NCBI GenBank assembly: GCA_903926465.1
Contig: CAIYJE010000168.1
Location: 1 to 47,007 of the forward strand
Source of the DNA: an uncultured Planctomycetales bacterium
Lineage (GTDB): Bacteria; Planctomycetota; Planctomycetia; Isosphaerales; Isosphaeraceae
Length of the DNA stretch: 47,007 nucleotides
Direction: 5' to 3'
Position numbers and translations under genes: made by a program. Below the pieces are notes generated by a model, which saw nothing but the letters and a program-made list of their open reading frames with translations, was not told where the DNA came from and did no database searches. Below, piece after piece: positions 7,671 to 17,077 of the stretch; positions within the stretch are counted from its first letter, which is position 1; each line of letters opens with the position of its first letter.

Positions 7671-10312
7671 CACGGCCCCTCCGTGACGGCTGGTTTGTGG
7701 GCCTGGGCTGCCTTGGCGGCGTGGAGCCGCTGGTGCAGCCGCTCTAGTGCGTTCCCCGGCGTTTCAAACGCCAGGGTTTCGGCGGCGGCAGCAGGGTCTA
7801 TCCAGGCTGCGCAAAACGGAGAAGGGGCGGTGAGCCGACGGAACTGGATGACCGGTTCCCGTTCCAGGAATTCGCGAGCGGCCGGCGTGTCCAGGACGTC
7901 TTCAAGCGCCTCGCGCTGGGCTTCCTTGATCAAGGGGTGTTGGGGGCAGGCGGCCTTCACCAGCGGGTACAGCCGTTGGCTGACCCAGCCGTTGCCTCCC
8001 ACCCGGGTTCGGCCCCGGTCTGGGTTGCGCAAAACCATGAGCGCGGTCGATGCTACGTACCGGAACCTGCGCGCAACCAGTTCGCCCCGGTCGAGCCCTT
8101 CCAGGACATCGGGTTCCAGTCGCTCGGCGAGAAAGAGTTCTCGCAAGATACTCTCATCGAACTGGTTGAGGTCGGGGAACCGGATCGTCCAGCCCAGGTC
8201 GGCCACGGTGAGGTGTAGGTTTCTGGCAACTTTGCGGCCCAGGCGTGCTGTAACGGCTCGCCCCAGCGCCTCGCAAGCCGACCGGGCCAGCGGGGCATGA
8301 AACGCCAGTAGGAGCCCGTGCTCGCTGGGAGCCTCTTCGATCAGCAGGCCGCCAGCCGGCGGTATTTCACTGAGTGAGGCCTGAGATTCAAACAGCGTCT
8401 CGATGACCCGTGCGGCCGGTCGATTGAGCTTGTAGGTCTCGCAAAGCCAGTCACGCAAGCGGCTTGGTCCATCGCTGGTCAGCCGGTTTCCAGCCTCTTC
8501 TCGGAAGCAGGCCAGGCGGTGCGCAAGCGCTGGACTCATGGACTGGCGGTCGCTTGTCCAGCGCGGAAGGCCTGGGTCTCCCTGAACGGTCGAGACGCGT
8601 AAGACGCCCCCCTGACGTGACTTCGCTTCCAATACACGGCCATCGAGCAAGAAGCGATCGCCTGGCTGAAGCCGTTCGGCGTAAGCGGCTTCCACGGTCC
8701 CCAGTTCTACGCCTCCGGCTCGAACTCGCACCGACTCTTCGGAAGTGATCGTGCCGATATTGCTCCACAGCCAGCGCATCACTCGGCGGTTGCGAACGTT
8801 GAACAGCCCTCGCGTTTTCCAGATGCGGGCCCCAGACCGTTTCAGGCCGCCTGACTGGTCAGACTCATAGGCACCCGCCGGCGCTGATAGCTCACCGGCC
8901 AGAAACGCAAGGCAGGCCTGAAAGTCTTCTTGTGATAGGGTTGCAAACGCGGCCGACCTGCGGAGCAGGGCCAGGGTCTCGGCTTCGTCGCGTTCGTCGG
9001 CGCAGGCCATGCCTAGCAACTGCTGGCAGAGCACATCGAGCGGGTTGCGGATCGGTTTCACGGGTTCAATGTCGCTGGCCAGTGCCGCATCGGCCGTGAT
9101 CATTGCGCCAGCCACCTCGGCGGGGGTAGAAGCGAGTAGTAGCCCGCGTCTGACCGCGCCCCGACGGTGTCCAGATCGACCGACCCGCTGCAGGCAGCGC
9201 ACCACACTGCCCGGCAAGCCGATAAGGATCGACAGATCGACCGAGCCGATATCGATACCGAGTTCCAGGCTAGTACTACTGACCACGGCCTTGAGCTTGC
9301 CAGACTTGAGGCGTTGCTCCACTTCGCGTCTGCGCGCGGCATCGAGGGCCGAATGGTGCGCGGCAATTGAGTGTTCCGCGCCCGCCTGCGCTTCCAGGGG
9401 CTCGGTCTGGTCGTTGATTTCCCTGGCCTTCTGTTCGGCCGCCCGCAGATCCAGGGTAATCTTCTCGGTCAAGGCGCGGGTGTTGGCAAACACCACGGTG
9501 GTCCGGTTCGCCTGGGTCTCTGCATGGATGCGGCGGATCATCCGCCGGTAGGTCAGTCCGCGGTGGGGCGCTTCGTCGGCCTTGATCAGACTTTCGACCT
9601 CAAGCTCAAGAGGGTCGGCACCGGGGCCGGTGGGGCAATCAATCAATGCGCAAGGGCGAGTGGGGCCTACCAGGAACTCGGCCACGGTTGCCAGTGGGCG
9701 GCAGGTGGCCGATAGGCCAATACGCTGGGGCGGTTTCTTGGTCAGGGCTTCCAGCCGTTCGAGTGAGGCGGTCAGGTCGGCCCCGCGCTTGGTGGGCACC
9801 AGCGCATGCACCTCGTCAATCACCAGATGGTCGACGCTTTGCCAGTGATCGTTCCAGCCCGGTTGGCTAAGCAAAAGGGCCAAACTCTCAGGGGTGGTGA
9901 TCAGAATGTGTGGCGGCGTTTTACGCAAGCGACGTCGATCGCTGGCCGTGGTATCACCGGTGCGCACGCCAACCCGGATCGGAGAGGCGGTTATCTCGCC
10001 ACCGGAGGCAATCTCCAGGAGCGGTTGGTTCAGGTTCCGCTCAATATCGTAGCCCAGGCTCCTGAGCGGCGAGATATAAACGCAGCGCAGCCCTGTGCCA
10101 AGCTGGCCCAGCTCGTGATCACGCAGCAGAAGATCAAGAATGGCCAGAAATGCGGCCAGGGTTTTGCCGGTCCCTGTGGGGGCCGAAAGGGCGGCGTTCT
10201 GGCCGCTGGCAATCACCGGCCATGCGGCAGCCTGGATGGGAGACGGCCCGAGCGGGAAGCTCGATTCGAACCAGTTTCGAACACCGGTATGGCCAAGGGC
10301 ATCCAGGCCCAT
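7670..10312 (-). CDS. Lhr-like DEXH-box ATP-dependent DNA helicase (ligase-associated type)
   Basis: 880 residues with the full superfamily 2 helicase set: Q-motif region SPIQAAAWPVI (24-34), Walker A APTGTGKT (44-51), motif Ib TTPESLALLL (139-148), DEVH box VIDEVHAL (164-171), motif III SAT (201-203), motif V SSTSLELGIDIG (345-356) and motif VI QRVGRSGHR (375-383). A winged-helix and Lhr-type C-terminal region follow. The family unwinds DNA and RNA:DNA structures, and this subtype travels with a repair ligase, a metallo-beta-lactamase exonuclease and PdeM. The ATG is preceded by TAGGAG. Translation is coupled to pdeM through a one-base overlap. The upstream neighbour is a secreted protein unrelated to repair, so the remainder of the cassette must lie elsewhere or be missing. 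Confidence 0.88.
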   Translation of the reverse strand: MGLDALGHTGVRNWFESSFPLGPSPIQAAAWPVIASGQNAALSAPTGTGKTLAAFLAILDLLLRDHELGQLGTGLRCVYISPLRSLGYDIERNLNQPLLEIASGGEITASPIRVGVRTGDTTASDRRRLRKTPPHILITTPESLALLLSQPGWNDHWQSVDHLVIDEVHALVPTKRGADLTASLERLEALTKKPPQRIGLSATCRPLATVAEFLVGPTRPCALIDCPTGPGADPLELEVESLIKADEAPHRGLTYRRMIRRIHAETQANRTTVVFANTRALTEKITLDLRAAEQKAREINDQTEPLEAQAGAEHSIAAHHSALDAARRREVEQRLKSGKLKAVVSSTSLELGIDIGSVDLSILIGLPGSVVRCLQRVGRSGHRRGAVRRGLLLASTPAEVAGAMITADAALASDIEPVKPIRNPLDVLCQQLLGMACADERDEAETLALLRRSAAFATLSQEDFQACLAFLAGELSAPAGAYESDQSGGLKRSGARIWKTRGLFNVRNRRVMRWLWSNIGTITSEESVRVRAGGVELGTVEAAYAERLQPGDRFLLDGRVLEAKSRQGGVLRVSTVQGDPGLPRWTSDRQSMSPALAHRLACFREEAGNRLTSDGPSRLRDWLCETYKLNRPAARVIETLFESQASLSEIPPAGGLLIEEAPSEHGLLLAFHAPLARSACEALGRAVTARLGRKVARNLHLTVADLGWTIRFPDLNQFDESILRELFLAERLEPDVLEGLDRGELVARRFRYVASTALMVLRNPDRGRTRVGGNGWVSQRLYPLVKAACPQHPLIKEAQREALEDVLDTPAAREFLEREPVIQFRRLTAPSPFCAAWIDPAAAAETLAFETPGNALERLHQRLHAAKAAQAHKPAVTEGP

Positions 10313-10488
10313 TGAGATCCTCGCTCCTACAAATGAGCCTCAGGTTGCGCCCGGACGGGTAGCACACTGGGGCGATTCCGGCAAAAAGCCGACGCGAAAT
10401 GAAGATTCTCGATCATAGCCGCCTTCCGGGCACCGGTCGATGGTCTGGCAGTCTTGCATCCCGCTGTACAAAGCCCTGGTCATTGGTT

Positions 10489-11502
10489 TCAGGCTGGTCG
10501 GCCGCCGCCGGGAACAATTCCAGGCGCTTCATCGAAGCTATCCAGGCTCTTGCGCAAGGCTGGGGCGAGTTCGTCGAACCGGTCGGACTCCAGGGTGAAC
10601 TTCACTTCGTAGTCGAACCGGTTGCCCACGAACCGGCGTTCCAGCACGGTCATGGAGAACGGCCCGCGTTTGGTCCGAACCACAGTCTCGAGCGCATCTC
10701 GCTTGCCCTGGGGAACGATCAGACACTGCAGCACCTCGCAGCCGGGTTCCTCGGCGCGGAGTTGGTCAGGAAGTCGTTCCGCTTGTTCTTCGAGAGTGGT
10801 TGGGCGGTGTTCGCGGGCAATCACCAGGCAGTTGTCAGACCAGATGCCGCGTGCCGGGCCATTGGCGTAAAGCAGGGCAATTTCAGATGGGGCGAGTACC
10901 GGCTGCCAGCCGGTCGGGAGATCAATGGTGAACCGAAACTCGCGTTGGAGCCAACGGTTGGCGGGTAAGTCTTGGGGGGAAGCGCCGGTGTCTGGGGGGG
11001 TGAAGGCCAGAGATTCAAGGGCTTTCTCGAATACGGGGACCACCGCGCCGTAGGTTTCTTCTCGGCAGTTCAAGATGAAGGTATAAAGTTGTCGGTTGGC
11101 AATGAAGCGCACCGATCTTTCGATCCAGGTAATGTTGGGCTTTGGCTTGTATTGCCGGATGGTATCCAACCTTGGTCCGTCTGATCTGGCCTTGATCTCG
11201 TTGCGAACGAGGGTGCCCGAGCGTGGGGAACGGCGTTCATTCCCTTCGATGCGGCTGGCGTATTCGTAAAGCGATTCGGGGGCAATCGAGATCTCGCAGG
11301 CAAGCACGCCCGGCCGCTCGGGGTCGTTTTCCTGGGGGATGAGCGCAACGAAGGCGCGGTCTTCTTGCTCTTTCACGGCCACAGGCCAGGCCGCTGGAAT
11401 ACTCAGGGCGATCCCGAACCGTGGAGATTCGAATCGACTGGTAGCGTCATCGGCGGCTTGCGGATTCGTCATGCAGAGAATGATCAGAACAATGCTGTAC
11501 AT
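10489..11502 (-). CDS. Secreted protein with two DcrB/PsbP-like domains
   Basis: 337 residues with a short signal peptide (about 1-17, ending QAA). Two similar halves follow: residues about 24-145 begin FESPRFGIALSIPAAWPV, and about 183-320 begin LQREFRFTIDLPTGWQPV. Each closes with an aromatic strand and a helix ending SLAF or SLDSF. That layout resembles the DcrB/Mog1/PsbP alpha-beta sandwich found in lipoproteins and exported proteins, and the halves look like an internal duplication. Function is unknown. It lies 97 bases downstream of the kinase-sensor gene on the same strand and may be cotranscribed with it. The start has only a distant GAGG. The call rests on pattern and is tentative. 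Confidence 0.55.
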   Translation of the reverse strand: MYSIVLIILCMTNPQAADDATSRFESPRFGIALSIPAAWPVAVKEQEDRAFVALIPQENDPERPGVLACEISIAPESLYEYASRIEGNERRSPRSGTLVRNEIKARSDGPRLDTIRQYKPKPNITWIERSVRFIANRQLYTFILNCREETYGAVVPVFEKALESLAFTPPDTGASPQDLPANRWLQREFRFTIDLPTGWQPVLAPSEIALLYANGPARGIWSDNCLVIAREHRPTTLEEQAERLPDQLRAEEPGCEVLQCLIVPQGKRDALETVVRTKRGPFSMTVLERRFVGNRFDYEVKFTLESDRFDELAPALRKSLDSFDEAPGIVPGGGRPA

Positions 11503-11599
11503 GAGCGTGAATCCAGCCTCATGGGTGGAAGGGTCAAAACACGGGCCAGGTGGGGTTTTTGGCAGGCATGCGAGGTTATCGAGTTCGGAGTCGACCGGT

Positions 11600-14203
11600 T
11601 CATGCAGGAGTATTGCTGGATTCCGCCTGCCAGTTCCCGTTCCAGCCCTGCCTGAGTTGCTTCAAGGTCTGCTCCCAGGCCTCGGGAGTTCGCGACGGCG
11701 GGAAGGGGATTGGCTGGATGAGGTCGCTGGAGCTTTTCAGCACGCGATAGCGACCATCGGAGTCAATCTGGGCCAGCCGGAAGAACCGAGAGCAGTACTG
11801 GGTGCTCGCATCGACCCGGATCGGTCCTTCCGGGGCCGAGATCGATTGGTTGCGAACAGCCTGCCGCACCATGGCTGGATCCAGGGATTGGGCGGCCTCC
11901 ACGGCGGCGGCCCACAGAAGCACGCTGGCATAGGCGGTTTCGGTGCTATCGGTCGGTACCCGGGACGGTCCGTAGGCAGTTCGAAACTCATCAAGGAACG
12001 CAGCGTTTTCTGTCTGGAGCAAGCTCTCGAAGTAACTCCCTGCAAAGTAATCGCCAGCGAGTAGTTCTGGGTCAATGGCGCGTATAGAGCCTGAATTGAG
12101 GCAGAATGAGAGTGATGGTGTGGTCTCGGCTAGAATTCCAGCCTCACGCAGAGATCGGAAGAAGGAAACGTTGGAGTCTCCGTTGATCAGGTTCAGGATC
12201 AGGTCCGGACGGGCCTGACGGATCTGTTCCACCGGAACGGTCATGTCTATCTGCCCGAGCCTGACGAACGCGTCGCCCACCAGTTCGCACCCCAGCCCAG
12301 GCAGTTGATCCTGGATGATGGCCAGCACGGCGCGCGGATAAACGTAGTCGGACCCCACCAGGAATAGCCGCCGTTTCCCCACCTCTCGGCACCATTCCAG
12401 CGCGGGCAGAACCTGCTGGTTGGCCGAGTTGCCCACGTAAACGATCCAGGGCGAAAGTTCCAATCCCTCAAACGGGGTGGGATAAAAGAGCAGGGCCGAT
12501 CGCCGTTCAACCACCTCTTTAACGGCCTTCCTGCAGGCTGAACTCCAGCATCCAAAGAGTGCGTTCACCCCCTCGGCGCTGATCAGCCGATCGGCCTCCT
12601 CGGCAAAAACCTCGGGTCTCGATCGACCATTTCCGGTCACGGCCAGGATCGGCCGTCCCAGCACGCCCCCTTGCTGGTTAATTCGTTTGACCGCAAGCTG
12701 GATTCCCTGGATGGTCCCAGACTCACACGCCATAAGCGTGCCAGACTCGGAGGCCAGCAATCCGATCTTGATGGGACTCTGAGAACCGGCACTCTGGCTG
12801 GCTGTTGCTGCCGGTCCAGTTGTGGATTCGCCGCCCGTCTCCTGCGAGACCATAAGACCCGGCTTGCGGCGGCGGCGTGCCCAGGTAACGCCCGCGCTAC
12901 CGGCCAGAAAACTACCGGCGGCCACGGTGGCGGTTAACCATGCACGCCGCGAACTGATCGACGGGATGCCCCAGCCTGTTGCACCGGTCTGGCCAGAACC
13001 GGAGATCCCCGCGCCGCGTGCGCGCGGCTTTCCTTGGGTGGTCTCGTTCTTGGACCGTTTCAGGACCTTTTGGATGTCGCACCGCATTTCTTCGGCGGTT
13101 TGATATCGCTCTTCGGGCCGCTTGGCCATGGCCTTGAGCACAATGTGAGAGACCTCGGCCGGAAGCTCCGGGTTCCGGGCACGCGGGTCTGGCGTGGGCT
13201 TGTAGCAATGCCCCATCATCACGCCGGTTGAACTGCCCTGGTCATCGTAAGGTGCAACGCCGGTGAGCAGGGCGTAATAGGTTGCTCCCAACGAGTAGAT
13301 ATCGCTCCGAACGTCAAGCGGTTGGGCGTGGCATTGCTCGGGGCTCATGAATGAGGGGGTGCCCAGAGTTTTGTTGTCCTGGGTGAGGTCGACCCCCTTG
13401 AGACCGGTCTCCTTGACCAGCCCGAAATCGGTCAGCTTTACAATGCCATGAGTTGAGCGCAGCAGGTTGGCAGGTTTGAGGTCACGGTGGATCAGTTTTG
13501 CCTTGTGTGCCACCGTGAGTCCGCGGCAGGCCTGCTCAATTTCTCTGGTTGCCTCTCGCCAGGAGATCGGGCCGTCTTTGAGCGCATCGGCCAGGCTACC
13601 GCCATCCACGTATTCAAGCACCAGGTAGCGGTCTGGGGGCGTATCGTTAATCTCGTAAATCGCCACTACGTTGGGGTGGCTCAGGCGTGCAACGGCCCGT
13701 GCTTCACGAAGAAATCTGGCCTGTGCTTCCGGATCTTCGGCTTTTGATTCGGAGAGCAGTTTGATGGCGACCTTGCGGCCCAAGATCGGGTCTTGGGCCT
13801 CATAAACCGTCCCCATGCCACCGCGGCCGAGCAGGCTGGCAATCTTGAGCCGACCAAGCACGGTTCCAATTCGAGAATCTGTCCGCGATCCCGATCGAAA
13901 TTCGCCAGCCGAGCCGCCTCCAGATATGCGGAGCGGAGGCGAACTGGGGTGCGCCACCAGGTCGACGTCTTTCACGGTATCCACGCCCGAGCTTTCCAGC
14001 GACGGCGGAATGAACTCCAGCCGCTCGGTTGGTTCCGGAGAGTGTTCTCCCTGCACGCCTGAAGTGGGTTCTGGTTCGGTGGGGCTGGCCACGATCGAGG
14101 TATACCGACGTCGGGTTGAACGTCGCCTTACGAGCAATCTCTGGATAATGACTTTGGACGAATCCTGATCATACCCGTTGGATTTCGCCGGGTGGGACTC
14201 CAA
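11600..14203 (-). CDS. Membrane Ser/Thr protein kinase fused to a UrtA-like substrate-binding sensor domain
   Basis: 867 residues in three parts. The N-terminal kinase (about 118-382) has glycine loop LGRGGMG (125-131), lysine in VAIK (K148), catalytic loop HRDLKPAN (239-246), DFG (259-261) and GTPSFMSPEQ in the activation segment, so it should be active. A single membrane segment (about 421-440) is preceded by SSRRAWL, resembling a Tat signal. The C-terminal region (about 477-845) is a type I periplasmic binding domain of the UrtA/AmiC class: KIGLLASESGT, INQQGGVLGRPI, FGCWSSACRKAV, LLFYPTPFEGLE and NSANQQVLPA match urea and amide binding proteins. Known families suggest a cytoplasmic kinase controlled by a ligand bound outside; the ligand and targets are inference. 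The start is uncertain (the longest frame begins with TTG and lacks a clear SD), but the kinase domain is unaffected. Confidence 0.85.
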   Translation of the reverse strand: MESHPAKSNGYDQDSSKVIIQRLLVRRRSTRRRYTSIVASPTEPEPTSGVQGEHSPEPTERLEFIPPSLESSGVDTVKDVDLVAHPSSPPLRISGGGSAGEFRSGSRTDSRIGTVLGRLKIASLLGRGGMGTVYEAQDPILGRKVAIKLLSESKAEDPEAQARFLREARAVARLSHPNVVAIYEINDTPPDRYLVLEYVDGGSLADALKDGPISWREATREIEQACRGLTVAHKAKLIHRDLKPANLLRSTHGIVKLTDFGLVKETGLKGVDLTQDNKTLGTPSFMSPEQCHAQPLDVRSDIYSLGATYYALLTGVAPYDDQGSSTGVMMGHCYKPTPDPRARNPELPAEVSHIVLKAMAKRPEERYQTAEEMRCDIQKVLKRSKNETTQGKPRARGAGISGSGQTGATGWGIPSISSRRAWLTATVAAGSFLAGSAGVTWARRRRKPGLMVSQETGGESTTGPAATASQSAGSQSPIKIGLLASESGTLMACESGTIQGIQLAVKRINQQGGVLGRPILAVTGNGRSRPEVFAEEADRLISAEGVNALFGCWSSACRKAVKEVVERRSALLFYPTPFEGLELSPWIVYVGNSANQQVLPALEWCREVGKRRLFLVGSDYVYPRAVLAIIQDQLPGLGCELVGDAFVRLGQIDMTVPVEQIRQARPDLILNLINGDSNVSFFRSLREAGILAETTPSLSFCLNSGSIRAIDPELLAGDYFAGSYFESLLQTENAAFLDEFRTAYGPSRVPTDSTETAYASVLLWAAAVEAAQSLDPAMVRQAVRNQSISAPEGPIRVDASTQYCSRFFRLAQIDSDGRYRVLKSSSDLIQPIPFPPSRTPEAWEQTLKQLRQGWNGNWQAESSNTPA

Positions 14204-14320
14204 TTTTCAGCCGATCGTCAATTCCAACCCAGGAGGGTAACCGGGTCAGGCTGGGACAGGCGGTTTTGGGAGCGGGTTCAGCAAGGCCATTCCTGGCTCG
14301 GCCGCCAAAGATGCGCAACA

Positions 14321-14354
14321 AAAAAGGCCAGGGGAATGATTCCCCTGGCCTTTT
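14321..14354 (-). terminator. Intrinsic terminator of groESL
   Basis: GGCCAGGGGAA (14326-14336) and TTCCCCTGGCC (14340-14350) form an 11-bp perfect stem with a 3-nt loop. The tract of A at 14320-14325 reads as six T on the minus strand, right after the stem, so it terminates groEL transcription. TTTT on the plus side makes it potentially bidirectional. Confidence 0.93.
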
Positions 14355-14384
14355 CGTGAATAGTCGTACCGCAGAAGCGGTCGA

Positions 14385-16016
14385 TCAATACATGTCTTCG
14401 TAGCCACCGTGGCCGCCGCCACCCTTCTTGGAATCACCTTCTGGCATGTCGGCGATCAGGGCATCGCTGGTGAGCAGCAGGGTGGAAACGCTGGCTGCGT
14501 TTTGCAGGGCCGAGCGGGTCACCTTGGTGGGGTCGATGATGCCGGCTTCCACCATGTCACAATACTTGTCGTGGAGAGCGTCGTAGCCGAAGTTCCCCTT
14601 ACCTTCAACCACCTTGGAAGCCACAACGCCGCCGTCTTTGCCAGCGTTCTGGGCGATCTGGGTGATTGGGGCCGAGCAAGCACGCAGGATGATGCCGTAG
14701 CCCGTTCGCTCGTCTTCGGACAGGTCTTTGCCAGCCTGAACGAGGGAAGCGGCACGGATCAGGGCCACGCCACCGCCTGGGAGAATGCCTTCTTCCAGAG
14801 CAGCGCGAGTTGCGTGAAGGGCGTCTTCAACGCGGGCCTTCTTCTCTTTCATTTCACTTTCGGTGGCAGCACCGACGTTGATCTTGGCCACGCCACCGGC
14901 GAGCTTCGCCAGTCGCTCTTCGAGCTTCTCGCGGTCGTAGTCGCTCTTGGTGTCGCCGATCTCGCGGCGGATCTGTTCAATCCGGCCCTTGATGGCATCG
15001 GTCGAACCGGCGCCTTCGATCAGGGTGGTGTTATCCTTGTCAATAATCACCTTCTTGGCGGAGCCCAGGTCGGCCAGGCCCACGTTTTCCAGCTCAATGC
15101 CAAGGGCTTCGAAGATTGGCTTGCCGCCAGAGAGAACGGCAATATCTTCAAGCATGGCCTTGCGGCGGTCACCGTATCCAGGAGCCTTGACAGCAACGCT
15201 CCGGAAGGTGCCACGCAGCTTGTTGATGACCAGGGTGGCCAGAGCCTCACCCTCAACCTCTTCGGCGATGATCAGGAGCGGGCGGCCAGTCTGAGCCACC
15301 TTCTCCAGAACCGGCACCAGGTCCTTCACCACGCTGATCTTCTTCTCATGGATCAGAATGTAAGGATCCTCAAGCACGACTTCCATCGTCTGAGGGTTGG
15401 TGACGAAGTAGGGGGAAAGGAAGCCGCGGTCAAACTGCATCCCCTCAACCCACTCCACCTCGGTCTTGAGGCTCTTGCCTTCTTCGACCGTGATGACGCC
15501 GTCTTTGCCAACCTTCTCGGTGGCTTCGGCAATCATCTTGCCAATCTCGTGGTCAAAGTTTGAAGCAACCGTGGCAACCTGTTCGGTTTCCTTGGTGCTA
15601 GAAACCTTGATGCTGGCCTTCTTGAGCTGGCCAATGATGTCTTCAACCGCACGGTCCATGCCCCGCTTCATCAGCATGGGGTTCACGCCGGCCACAACGG
15701 CCTTGAGGCCTTCGTTGTAGATGGCTTCGGCCATCACGGTGGCGGTGGTGGTGCCGTCGCCGGCCACGTCGGAGGTCTTGCTGGCGACCTCCTTAACCAT
15801 CTTGGCGCCCATGTCTTCATAGCGGTCTTCCAGCTCGATCTCCTTGGCAACGGTCACGCCGTCCTTGGTGACCGTGGGAGAGCCGAACGACTTCTGAATG
15901 ATGACGTTGCGGCCACGTGGGCCGAGGGTCACTTTGACGGCGCGAGCGAGCTTGGTGATGCCCCGCTGCATTGCCTGACGTGCTTCTTGATCAAACGCGA
16001 TCATTTTCGCGGCCAT
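14385..16016 (-). CDS. groEL: Chaperonin GroEL (60 kDa)
   Basis: 543 residues of Hsp60, the ATP-driven protein-folding chamber that works with GroES in the cytoplasm. Visible signatures include [34 protein letters not shown] near the N-terminus, the nucleotide loop [18 protein letters not shown]-like [16 protein letters not shown] near 400, and NAG in the lid region. ATG at 16016 ([10 protein letters not shown]) is preferred over an upstream TTG because GAGGAG lies about ten bases before it. The C-terminus is [12 protein letters not shown], not the usual run of GGM repeats. It lies 130 bases downstream of groES on the same strand and ends 31 bases before the terminator. No CIRCE operator was found upstream of the pair. 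Confidence 0.97.
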   Translation of the reverse strand: MAAKMIAFDQEARQAMQRGITKLARAVKVTLGPRGRNVIIQKSFGSPTVTKDGVTVAKEIELEDRYEDMGAKMVKEVASKTSDVAGDGTTTATVMAEAIYNEGLKAVVAGVNPMLMKRGMDRAVEDIIGQLKKASIKVSSTKETEQVATVASNFDHEIGKMIAEATEKVGKDGVITVEEGKSLKTEVEWVEGMQFDRGFLSPYFVTNPQTMEVVLEDPYILIHEKKISVVKDLVPVLEKVAQTGRPLLIIAEEVEGEALATLVINKLRGTFRSVAVKAPGYGDRRKAMLEDIAVLSGGKPIFEALGIELENVGLADLGSAKKVIIDKDNTTLIEGAGSTDAIKGRIEQIRREIGDTKSDYDREKLEERLAKLAGGVAKINVGAATESEMKEKKARVEDALHATRAALEEGILPGGGVALIRAASLVQAGKDLSEDERTGYGIILRACSAPITQIAQNAGKDGGVVASKVVEGKGNFGYDALHDKYCDMVEAGIIDPTKVTRSALQNAASVSTLLLTSDALIADMPEGDSKKGGGGHGGYEDMY

Positions 16017-16146
16017 GGGCAACTATCTCCTCAATCTGAACTATGGATGTGAACGAATCAACTCACGCAGTGGTCGAAAACATGGGGGTCGTGCAGGCCT
16101 GCTCGCTGTGGAGAAAGCCTTGGCCCCGCCGATGTGCCGCTACGGT

Positions 16147-16443
16147 TCAGTGCTGATCAACGACCGCGAGAATGTCATCTTCACGCATCAGAAGAACCTT
16201 CTTACCGCCATCAACCTTGAATTCGTCGCCGGCGTAAGAGGTGAAGATCACGGTGTCGCCCGCCTTCACCTGCAGTTCACGGCGCTTGCCATCCTTGGTA
16301 ATGCGACCTTCGCCAACAGCGATAACCTTGCCCTTCTGGGGCTTGTCCTTGGCTGTCTCGGGCAGCACGATACCGCCCGCCGTCTTGGATTGCGCTTCTT
16401 CACGCTCAACAACAACGCGATCGCCCAAGGGCTGAATTTTCAT
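16147..16443 (-). CDS. groES: Co-chaperonin GroES (10 kDa)
   Basis: 98 residues, normal GroES length. It opens MKIQPLGDRVVVEREEAQ and contains the mobile loop region KTAGGIVLPETAKDKPQKG (residues 21-39), whose I-V-L tripeptide docks onto GroEL, and the conserved VIFTSYAGDEFKVDG segment. It caps the GroEL ring. The ATG at 16443 has GGGAG about 11 bases upstream. It is the first gene of groESL. Upstream bases to 16600 contain no TTAGCACTC-type CIRCE repeat, so heat control, if present, uses another system. Confidence 0.97.
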   Translation of the reverse strand: MKIQPLGDRVVVEREEAQSKTAGGIVLPETAKDKPQKGKVIAVGEGRITKDGKRRELQVKAGDTVIFTSYAGDEFKVDGGKKVLLMREDDILAVVDQH

Positions 16444-16895
16444 CGTAACAAGACTCCCGAACCAGAAACTTGAACGGCATCCGACGGTTCACGTCAACCT
16501 GACGCCCCGACGATGGAGCCTGCCTCAAGGTATGTCTAAAGATGGGATCTTGGTAAGCAAACCGTATGCCTTGACCGTATTAAGTTTGTAAGTGGCTATC
16601 TGGTAAAGGGTTATTGGTTTTGGGCGAATGGCGGACAGGGCGGACCGAGTGCCAGTGTGAGTGAAGGAGTCCAGCTTTGGTGTGCCATATTGGCAGGCTG
16701 CCCCAGAATTAGGGGGTGGATGTCATTGCGGGAATCGGCTTGGTCTCGGGTGCGAGTTCGGGAGCCACCCGCTAGAGAGCGAGGAGGGCCGAACATTGGC
16801 TTGGGGGCCGATGGCCGGGAGGGCTTCCGGCACCCCTTTTGAAGTAGGATGTCGCTCAGGTTGGATCTGGAGTTCTGGGTGGTAACATGCGATTC

Positions 16896-16925
16896 TTGAC
16901 AGTGTTGCCTGGGTTTCTCTAGGAT
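16896..16925 (+). promoter_or_regulatory. Sigma70-type promoter for the plsX-fab cluster
   Basis: A consensus -35 TTGACA (16896-16901) is followed after 18 bases by TAGGAT (16920-16925), four of six matches to the -10 consensus. It lies about 150 bases before plsX in the 634-bp divergent gap between groES and plsX. No gene is seen in the remainder of that gap. Confidence 0.45.
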
Positions 16926-17077
16926 GCCGCAACCGTCCCGCCATTGACCGGGGTTGCTGAGTTCGCGTCTTGCAAGTGAGTAATCTCTCTGGGCATACGC
17001 CTTTTGGACCAGACCGGGAAAGCTCTGGATGGTCACTCAGTTGTTGCATTTTTTCGAGCGGCGAGGGGAGCCAGATC

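Noticed and set aside
11600-14203. Kinase and binding protein as two separate genes joined by error
   Set aside because: The frame is continuous through a proper membrane segment and linker, and no internal start with a ribosome site separates the halves.
14409-15563. 384-codon open frame antisense to groEL
   Set aside because: A shadow caused by codon bias of a conserved gene; GroEL on the other strand is certain.
16444-16620. CIRCE operator or sigma32 promoter upstream of groES
   Set aside because: No TTAGCACTC/GAGTGCTAA repeat. A CCCATCT on the minus strand resembles part of a heat-shock -10, but no matching -35 is found at the right distance.
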